Part shown: one piece after another, positions 8,527-13,371 of the stretch | Layout of the letters: every line of letters begins with the position of its first letter | Numbering within the stretch: the first letter of the stretch is position 1 | From: Neisseriaceae bacterium | GTDB lineage: Bacteria; Pseudomonadota; Gammaproteobacteria; Burkholderiales; Neisseriaceae | Reading direction: 5' to 3' | DNA length: 13,371 bases | Assembly: GCA_017989485.1 (NCBI GenBank) | Contig: JAGNPU010000016.1 | Location: forward strand, 1 to 13,371 | Made by a program: the position numbers and the translations under genes | Notes under the pieces: model-generated | Told to the model about the DNA's origin: nothing | The model's database searches: none | The model's input: the letters and a program-made list of their open reading frames with translations, nothing else

Positions 8527-8943
8527 TTAAGGCAGAGGGGCTTCTGGAATGCGTTTGCCAATGATTTGCAGCGTGCGCAGCACCAGGGCAATGCCTTTTA
8601 ACGTATCCGGATGCTTTAACAAGGTATAGGTAGACCGTAGGCTATGCTTGTTTTGCTGAAACTGCATTTCGGTATGGGCCATGCTGAGGGCGCTGCCGCC
8701 CTCCCAGGTGGCGCTGACCACGCCCTCAAAAACACCGGACAGTTTTTCCACAATGGCGTTGTCGGAGATGTCGACAAGGTCGGACAATAAAGACAGCACG
8801 TCGACCAGATTATGGAGTCGATTGCCGGCAATCAGCGGCTGAATTTTGGTCAACAGCTCGGCCAGGCCCTGATCGTTTTCTAAGGCCTTTAAAATAGACA
8901 GCGGATCGGCGTGGGTGCCGTTTGGGGTTGGGGTATCGTTCAT
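8527..8943 (-). CDS. DUF1641 domain protein
   Basis: Protein of 138 residues, apparently soluble and mostly helical, matching the DUF1641 (YrhD-like) family. The conserved part is about residues 16-115, with an LHNLVDVLSLLSDLVDI-like stretch and a later helical LLKHPDTLKGIALVL segment. The family has no settled function but, from memory, recurs beside FAD-dependent sulfide:quinone oxidoreductases and formate dehydrogenase genes, suggesting an accessory or adaptor role at a quinone-linked dehydrogenase. It starts 10 bases after the upstream oxidoreductase stop, with AAGGAG six bases before the ATG, so the two are co-transcribed. No signal peptide, cysteine or transmembrane segment is visible. 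Confidence 0.8.
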   Translation of the reverse strand: MNDTPTPNGTHADPLSILKALENDQGLAELLTKIQPLIAGNRLHNLVDVLSLLSDLVDISDNAIVEKLSGVFEGVVSATWEGGSALSMAHTEMQFQQNKHSLRSTYTLLKHPDTLKGIALVLRTLQIIGKRIPEAPLP

Positions 8944-8953
8944 GATTTACTCC

Positions 8954-10144
8954 TTAAACCAGACCGCGGATGGCAGCCCAGTATAGTCCTCGATTAAAGC
9001 CGTTGCGCAACATGCCGCCCATTTTGGTTGGGGGCGTGGGGATGACGTCGTTGACGTAGTCATACTGCAAAGGCATGCCGGCATTGAGGCCCATTTGGGC
9101 GACGGCTTGCACCTTGCCATCATAGTGGCTGATCGGATAGCCAATGCGCAGTTCGGCACAGATGTTGTCGGCCAACACGCCGGCCTGGTTGTGACAGCTG
9201 CCGCCCGCCTTGCTCACCGGCAGGTCGACCGTGTCACCAATCACATACACGCCGGGGTGACCATAAACCTGTAGGGTTTGGTGGTCGGTGGGCAACCAGC
9301 CTTCGCCGTTTTCGTAGGGGCTAATGCCCAGATTGCGTACGGCCTCGACCGCGGTAATCGGCGGCGTGCTCATCAAAATGTCAAAAGGCTCTTCCGTGCC
9401 TTCTTTGGAATAGGCAATTTTTCGGTCAGGGTCGACGCGATCTAGGGTAAACCCACGATTGCTGACAATGCCCTTGCTGGCAAAAATGCCCGGCATGGCC
9501 TCGCCCACAGGGCGTTGTAAAAACAGGCAGTTGCGCAATAGCTGCGACACGGTCGGGTAGGTGTAGACGATTTCGATGGCGTCCCTGACCCCGCGTCGGC
9601 GCAGATAGTCGTCGAGCATGAGGGTGGTTTCAATCGGTGCAATGCCACACTGATGGGGCACGTTCGGGGTTTCGGGGAAGGTCACGGTGATGAAAATACG
9701 GCCTTTCTCGATGGTGGCCAATTTGTCGGCCAGTTGCCGAGACGCGGCGTATTGGTAAAAGTGGTCCCCTGCCTCTGACAGCCCTTCGATGCGGTCTGGC
9801 CTGGGCACGCAGCCGGTGGCAAAGACCAGGATGTCATAGCCGTACTGCTTGCCTGATTGGGTTTTTAAGGTGTGGTTGGCGAGGTCAAAAGACATGGCCT
9901 TGTCCACAATAAAATTGATTTCGGGGCGCAGCAGGCTTTGCTGGGGACGTTGTAGCTCTTCTTTAAAAAACATATTGAAGGCCACATACATGAACGCTGG
10001 CTTATAGTAATGCACCGGCGAATCAGACAGTAAGGTCAGCTCAACCTGCTTGCTTAAAATGTCTTTTTGCAGCTTTCTGGCCAGTAAATTGGCCAACATG
10101 GTGCCGCCGGTGCCACCGCCGACGATGAGGATTCTTTTCTTCAT
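8954..10144 (-). CDS. sqr: FAD-dependent sulfide:quinone oxidoreductase-like protein
   Basis: Flavoprotein of 396 residues in the two-dinucleotide-binding-domain family. Family members oxidise sulfide and pass electrons to quinone at the inner face of the membrane. The N-terminal FAD motif GGGTGG is at residues 9-14, FATG at 108-111 precedes C112, and VYVIGD at 299-304 is the second FAD-contact motif. Cysteines are at 112, 166, 206, 317 and 329. C166, in an HQCGIAP context, and C317, after LPVSKAGG, fit the positions of redox cysteines in SQR. No transmembrane helix is present; the basic, hydrophobic C-terminus could bind membrane. Start 10144 is chosen for the GGAG five bases upstream; a longer start at 10171 has no such site. 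It leads a two-gene operon with DUF1641 and is divergent from a LysR regulator. A related NADH or other quinone reductase activity is possible. Confidence 0.8.
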   Translation of the reverse strand: MKKRILIVGGGTGGTMLANLLARKLQKDILSKQVELTLLSDSPVHYYKPAFMYVAFNMFFKEELQRPQQSLLRPEINFIVDKAMSFDLANHTLKTQSGKQYGYDILVFATGCVPRPDRIEGLSEAGDHFYQYAASRQLADKLATIEKGRIFITVTFPETPNVPHQCGIAPIETTLMLDDYLRRRGVRDAIEIVYTYPTVSQLLRNCLFLQRPVGEAMPGIFASKGIVSNRGFTLDRVDPDRKIAYSKEGTEEPFDILMSTPPITAVEAVRNLGISPYENGEGWLPTDHQTLQVYGHPGVYVIGDTVDLPVSKAGGSCHNQAGVLADNICAELRIGYPISHYDGKVQAVAQMGLNAGMPLQYDYVNDVIPTPPTKMGGMLRNGFNRGLYWAAIRGLV

Positions 10145-10609
10145 GGATGCTCCATTGTGTTGGTCTTGCATTTATGGGGAAACACATACACACAACCACA
10201 CACCATTGCCCCTTGTGTTTGGGCGCTGCAGCATGTGCCAAGGCCGCACTCGGACAGTGGTGATTTGAGTCAGACTGCCGAAAAATAAATATCATAGTAT
10301 TTTTGGCATAATCCAATAGAACATACATACCATGGGAATGCAAGCATAATGCTTGTTTATTCGAGGGTTATTACTGGGGTGGTCTGTTGGGGTTAAGGCC
10401 TAGGCCGCATTTAGTCTGATGATTTTACAGGGTTTAACTCATTTTTTAATCAAGGCGGGCGATTGTGGCGAAAATGTGGCCATCAGGTTTTTATGCGGGG
10501 GGCACACATTTGGCATGGCTGCTGGGGTGATTTTAGGGTAGAGTAGAAGCACAAAAAAAGCAGGATTAAAATCGATTAATCAATCGAATAGAAGGGAGAA
10601 GAGCGTGTT
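10145..10609. promoter_or_regulatory. Divergent control region between sqr-like gene and lysR
   Basis: 465 non-coding bases with several short inverted repeats: AAATA-N6-TATTT (10287-10302), CAAGCATAATGCTTG (10341-10355), GGCCTAGGCC (10397-10406) and TCGATT-AATC-AATCGA (10572-10587). The first resembles a LysR-type site and overlaps a weak minus-strand promoter (TTGGAT, then TGATAT after 16 bases) for the oxidoreductase. The last lies just before the lysR ribosome binding site, fitting autoregulation. A possible lysR promoter is TTGGCA (10510-10515) with TAGGGT 18 bases on. All assignments are inference from position and symmetry. Confidence 0.4.
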
Positions 10610-11512
10610 ATGGATTTAAATCAAATCAAAAGTTTTATTGCCGTGGCCAATCATGGCAACCTGACTCAGGCCGCAGAAACCCTACACCTGTCTCAACCCG
10701 CAGTGACCGCACAAATCAAGGCCATGGAAAAGAAGTTAGACGTGGCCCTGTTTTTACGCACCGCTCAGGGCATGGTGCCCACACCCGCCGGCGCAGCATT
10801 CTTACCCAAAGCAGAGTATCTTTTAAATCAGGTCTACCAGGTAGAGCTGTTTGCCAAACGGCTGAGCGAAGATTATGTGGCTCAGGTGAAGGTGGGCATG
10901 ATCCACCCTACGCCGTCGCTTAAAATCGGCCAGCTGGTGCATTTTTTACTCGAGAAAATCCCCACCTTAGACGTCGAGCTGAGCATAGACATCAGCGGCG
11001 CCGTCCTCAATCAAGTGCGTAAAAAAGAGTTGGATGCGGGCTTTTATTTGGGCAAAAACCCCTATCGTAACGTCCACAGCATGGTGTTGTCTGAGTTTCG
11101 CTACGTGTTGATTTGTCCCGTGCCCTGGTATGACGCCTTGCGTGTCGGCGGCGATGCGGGGCTGGCCCAGCATCCTTGGATACAGTTTTCTCAGTTTTTG
11201 TCTTTGGGCAAGCTGATGATAGAATTTTATCGCCAATACAATTTCAATCCTCGACACGTGACCACCTGTGACCATATTTCAGCCGCCATCGATCTTGTGG
11301 CCGCTGAAGTGGGGTTGGCGCTGGTGCGTGAAGATGAGGCGCTTGAGGCGCAAGCCAAAGGCCTGGTCAAGGTTTTACCCGATTACTTTATGACCGAGCA
11401 TCTGTCGTTTATTTATCCAGAAGGGCAGGAAGAGAACGACATGCTGCAGCTGTTGAAAGCGGGCATTGCGTCTATTTGGGTGGATGCATTCGACGTGGCC
11501 ACGGTTAGCTAG
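10610..11512 (+). CDS. LysR-type transcriptional regulator
   Basis: DNA-binding regulator of 300 residues, standard LysR length. The N-terminal winged helix-turn-helix is clear: residues 1-60, with the recognition region LTQAAETLHLSQPAVTAQIK at 18-37. A linker helix and a periplasmic-binding-protein-like effector domain follow (about 90-290). It diverges from the sulfide:quinone oxidoreductase-like gene, the classic arrangement for a LysR protein controlling its neighbour, so sqr-DUF1641 is its likeliest target and itself the second; the effector is unknown. A GGGAGAAGAG stretch precedes the ATG. The lipoprotein gene begins one base after its stop, so the two are probably co-transcribed. The effector domain has no feature I can assign to a ligand. 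Confidence 0.92.
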   Translation: MDLNQIKSFIAVANHGNLTQAAETLHLSQPAVTAQIKAMEKKLDVALFLRTAQGMVPTPAGAAFLPKAEYLLNQVYQVELFAKRLSEDYVAQVKVGMIHPTPSLKIGQLVHFLLEKIPTLDVELSIDISGAVLNQVRKKELDAGFYLGKNPYRNVHSMVLSEFRYVLICPVPWYDALRVGGDAGLAQHPWIQFSQFLSLGKLMIEFYRQYNFNPRHVTTCDHISAAIDLVAAEVGLALVREDEALEAQAKGLVKVLPDYFMTEHLSFIYPEGQEENDMLQLLKAGIASIWVDAFDVATVS

Positions 11513-11513
11513 C

Positions 11514-12236
11514 ATGGCCATAAAGAAGATCAAGCCGTGGCTGCCGCTGGCCTTGGCCGTGGCATTGCTGTCAGGCTGCATTCCTTACGACCGGCACCGG
11601 CCGGCCTATGCCGACCTGTGTCAAAAACAGGCGCAGCGCTATACCGTGGTCAGTGAGGGCAAAACGCATGAGTTCACGCTGTACGGCTATTTGTATAACC
11701 CCAAAATGTTTTGGTCGGATGATGTGTACAAGCAGTCGCAATTTAGCATTAAGCCGCGTTTGGCCAACGGCTGGCTGGCGTCGCGTGAGTTTTACGTGAG
11801 CCTGGTGCTGGTGGCCAATAATCAGCCCCAAGGCGCCACGCCGCTGCCGGTTTACTACGATGCGCGCCAGGCCACGGTCACCGTCAACGATGGGCGGCGC
11901 ATCGGCGCTTATCCACAGCTGTTCTTGTCCACCAATACGGACACGCCGGTGGCGTCTTTAGACTATAGTCGCCCCAGTCCGGTGAACCTAAACGACCCCG
12001 AGTTGAATTCACTCCGGCATAAAAAAATCCACACGGTGCAAATTCACAAAGGCCATGGGGCCGTGGCCGTGGTCTTCCCCGTTTCCGAGCTGGGCGTTCG
12101 CTTTGACGCCGAGGCCAAGTGGCAAATCTACCTAGGCGATTTGACCATTATGGGCCAGGCCTATCCCATTCATGAGTTGTCTACCTGCCACGTGCCGGCC
12201 AAGCGCTGGATCGGCATCGAGCCGCTGATGCGCTAG
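11514..12236 (+). CDS. Uncharacterised lipoprotein
   Basis: Not a family I recognise. The 240-residue protein starts with a basic n-region, a hydrophobic core and a lipobox L19-S20-G21-C22, so it is probably lipidated at C22. Residue 24 is proline, not an aspartate retention signal after the cysteine, so the outer membrane is the likely destination. The mature part is rich in beta-type sequence and aromatic residues, with cysteines C34 and one near residue 226 that could form a disulfide. The frame opens earlier, at 11466 within lysR, but the start at 11514 gives a proper signal peptide directly at the N-terminus. The ATG follows the lysR stop by one base without a clear Shine-Dalgarno site, suggesting translation by coupling to lysR. 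It ends before a bidirectional terminator. Its pairing with a regulator rather than an enzyme is unusual. Confidence 0.82.
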   Translation: MAIKKIKPWLPLALAVALLSGCIPYDRHRPAYADLCQKQAQRYTVVSEGKTHEFTLYGYLYNPKMFWSDDVYKQSQFSIKPRLANGWLASREFYVSLVLVANNQPQGATPLPVYYDARQATVTVNDGRRIGAYPQLFLSTNTDTPVASLDYSRPSPVNLNDPELNSLRHKKIHTVQIHKGHGAVAVVFPVSELGVRFDAEAKWQIYLGDLTIMGQAYPIHELSTCHVPAKRWIGIEPLMR

Positions 12237-12260
12237 GGCATAGGCCATGCGGCCGCCAAC

Positions 12261-12303
12261 AAAAAGCCCCTCAGGCCAGCCATGCTGGTGTGAGGGGCTT
12301 TTT
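12261..12303. terminator. Bidirectional terminator between the lipoprotein gene and mscL
   Basis: AAAAAGCCCCTCA (12261-12273) pairs perfectly with TGAGGGGCTTTTT (12291-12303), with an inner CCAGC/GCTGG stem. Flanking A- and T-runs give a U-run in each direction, serving the two convergent genes. Confidence 0.9.
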
Positions 12304-12313
12304 AACAGGGTGC

Positions 12314-12781
12314 TTACAGGTCAGAAGTGCAGTGCGAACAGCGCGTGGCTTTGACCGGAATGTCGGTGGCCAAGCAGCGAGGGCATTCTTTGGTTTCTGG
12401 TGCAGGCGTTGATTCGGCTTCTTTTTTCTGTGCATGAGTGAGCTTGTTAATTGCTTTGATCAACATGAAAATGGCAAAGGCCACGATGATGAAGCTGATT
12501 AAGGCATTAATAAACAAACCAATGTTGATGGTGACGGCGCCGGCGGCCTTGGCGGCAGCCAAAGACGCATAGGGCGCGGCCGCGGCCGTGCCTTCTTTAA
12601 TGGTCACAAACAGATTGGAAAAATCGACCCCGCCGAGCACATAGCCAATAGGGGGCATGATGACGTCGTCGACTAGGGATTTAACAATGCCACTAAAGGC
12701 ACCACCAATGACCACACCTACGGCTAAATCAATGACGTTGCCGCGCATGGCGAAATCGCGAAATTCTTTCATGAAAGACAT
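12314..12781 (-). CDS. mscL: Large-conductance mechanosensitive channel MscL
   Basis: Inner-membrane channel that opens under membrane tension to release solutes on hypo-osmotic shock; functions as a homopentamer. The N-terminal block [21 protein letters not shown] (first half of TM1) and the IMPPIG segment are diagnostic. TM1 is about residues 16-45 and TM2 about 84-111, separated by an alanine-rich periplasmic loop of about 35 residues, longer and simpler than in E. coli. The protein has 155 residues against 136 in E. coli; the extra part is a C-terminal tail with C133, C136, C148 and C151 (CxxC-N11-CxxC), a zinc-ribbon-like pattern in place of the E. coli helical bundle. AAAGG upstream supports the first ATG over the one three codons later. 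Confidence 0.97.
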   Translation of the reverse strand: MSFMKEFRDFAMRGNVIDLAVGVVIGGAFSGIVKSLVDDVIMPPIGYVLGGVDFSNLFVTIKEGTAAAAPYASLAAAKAAGAVTINIGLFINALISFIIVAFAIFMLIKAINKLTHAQKKEAESTPAPETKECPRCLATDIPVKATRCSHCTSDL

Positions 12782-12853
12782 AAGAGTACCTTTAAGTATT
12801 GATTGGTTGAATTTTAAGTGTTTATTGGCTAAAACAGCTTAATTCTAATCAAT

Positions 12854-12859
12854 ATTATA
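12854..12859 (-). promoter_or_regulatory. Likely -10 box of the mscL promoter
   Basis: A perfect TATAAT on the minus strand lies 73 bases before the mscL ATG, in the AT-rich gap after the helix-hairpin-helix gene. No good -35 is seen: TCACAA is the hexamer at 17 bases. mscL thus probably has its own promoter, perhaps activator- or RpoS-dependent. Confidence 0.5.
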
Positions 12860-12872
12860 GAATAGAGCCAGA

Positions 12873-13109
12873 CTATTTGTGATTTTTTGCATAATCCAAA
12901 ACCGCAGCAATGGCTGCCTTGGCCTGCGGGCTGTTGCGCCAGCAGCTGGACCCGGTGATGTTGGCGGCCATTTGGGTAATGTCCGCCACATTGGCCTGAC
13001 TGAGGCCAGCGAGGTCATGAAAGCCCATTTCTTCTAAGCGCTGAATCACGGTTGGGCCGACGCCTTTGAGGGCGAGCAGGGCGGCTTTGTCTGTGTCGGT
13101 AAAAGGCAT
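12873..13109 (-). CDS. Small helix-hairpin-helix protein
   Basis: Protein of 78 residues with one helix-hairpin-helix motif around GVGP (residues 16-19), flanked by LLALK and VIQRLEEMGF, a pattern used for non-specific DNA-backbone binding. The second half carries a conserved-looking GSSCWRNSPQAKAAI segment with a lone cysteine at 56. Similar stand-alone proteins are often annotated only as helix-hairpin-helix domain proteins, sometimes loosely as RecA-related, and their function is unknown to me. An AAGGA lies six bases before the ATG. The start overlaps the stop of the upstream exporter gene as TAATG, implying translational coupling. A DNA-repair-linked role is conceivable but unsupported by context. 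Confidence 0.82.
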   Translation of the reverse strand: MPFTDTDKAALLALKGVGPTVIQRLEEMGFHDLAGLSQANVADITQMAANITGSSCWRNSPQAKAAIAAVLDYAKNHK

Positions 13110-13371
13110 TAGGGTTCCTTAATGGGGGTGGGGGAACTGGGCGCTCGGGTGGCCAGCCAGCAAAGCAAGGCGCCTAAGGTCACCATGCACACGCCTTGCC
13201 AAAAGCCCCAGGACAGAGGCTGGCGCAGCACCAAGGCGGCAAACAGCGTGGACAAGACTGGGGTAAAGTAAGACGCCGTGGCCAGTAAGGTCATATTGCC
13301 ATGCAAAATGCCCACGTTCCACAGCCCGTAGGCGCTGCCCATGGCAAGGCCAGCAAACAGCACCATGGCGC
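13109..13371 (-). CDS. yddG: YddG-like DMT-family exporter (5' end outside window)
   Basis: C-terminal 87 codons of an inner-membrane EamA/DMT-superfamily transporter. The frame remains open to the right edge, so the ATG at 13366 is internal. The remaining part shows about three transmembrane helices, with an ATASYFTPVLSTLFAAL stretch and FWQGVCMVTLGALLCWLATR that closely resemble the end of E. coli YddG, an exporter of aromatic amino acids. Substrate is inferred from this similarity only; other DMT transporters share parts of this region. The last base overlaps the start of the helix-hairpin-helix gene (TAATG). Confidence 0.85.
   Translation of the reverse strand, partial: AMVLFAGLAMGSAYGLWNVGILHGNMTLLATASYFTPVLSTLFAALVLRQPLSWGFWQGVCMVTLGALLCWLATRAPSSPTPIKEP

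Noticed and set aside
11466..11513. Upstream start for the lipoprotein gene within lysR
   Set aside because: It would put 16 residues before the signal peptide and bury the basic n-region; the ATG at 11514 gives a standard lipoprotein leader.
1..13371. Neisserial DNA uptake sequences, CRISPR repeats, insertion sequences or tRNA genes
   Set aside because: I looked for GTCTGAA-type uptake words, regularly spaced repeats, transposase motifs and cloverleaf signatures and found none convincing.

Overview
The window looks like the chromosome of a betaproteobacterium. The acetyl-CoA synthetase and acetate permease sequences read most like those of Burkholderiales or Neisseriales; this rests on remembered sequence character, and I cannot name a genus. 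No rRNA, tRNA, CRISPR array or insertion sequence is visible.

Positions 1-7644, all on the minus strand, hold two tandem copies of one acetate uptake and activation operon: DUF485 membrane protein (yjcH), acetate permease (actP), acetyl-CoA synthetase (acs). Copy 1 (7644 to 3617) is complete and ends in a clear intrinsic terminator. Copy 2 (3400 to the left edge) starts just beyond it; its acs runs off the window after 465 codons but is open throughout. The copies are clearly homologous but well diverged. They share overlapping DUF485/actP junctions, a hairpin between actP and acs, and an AT-rich block matching at 18 of 21 positions at the likely promoter. ActP would import acetate with sodium, Acs would convert it to acetyl-CoA, and the DUF485 protein is its usual small membrane partner.

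Positions 7645-8136 are AT-rich and non-coding, with the copy 1 promoter region and an unexplained inverted repeat. A yegP-like gene (plus strand) follows. It converges on a minus-strand pair, an FAD-dependent sulfide:quinone oxidoreductase-like protein and a DUF1641 protein, with a perfectly palindromic bidirectional terminator between them.

Divergent from the oxidoreductase, across 465 non-coding bases rich in inverted repeats, is a LysR-type regulator. One base after it begins an unrecognised lipoprotein gene. Another bidirectional terminator separates this from minus-strand mscL, which carries a C-terminal four-cysteine tail. The right end has a small helix-hairpin-helix protein coupled through TAATG to the end of a YddG-like exporter cut by the window edge.

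The most noteworthy content is the duplicated acetate operon with its conserved non-coding elements. The rest is mostly known families. I see no clear sign of a wholly new system.
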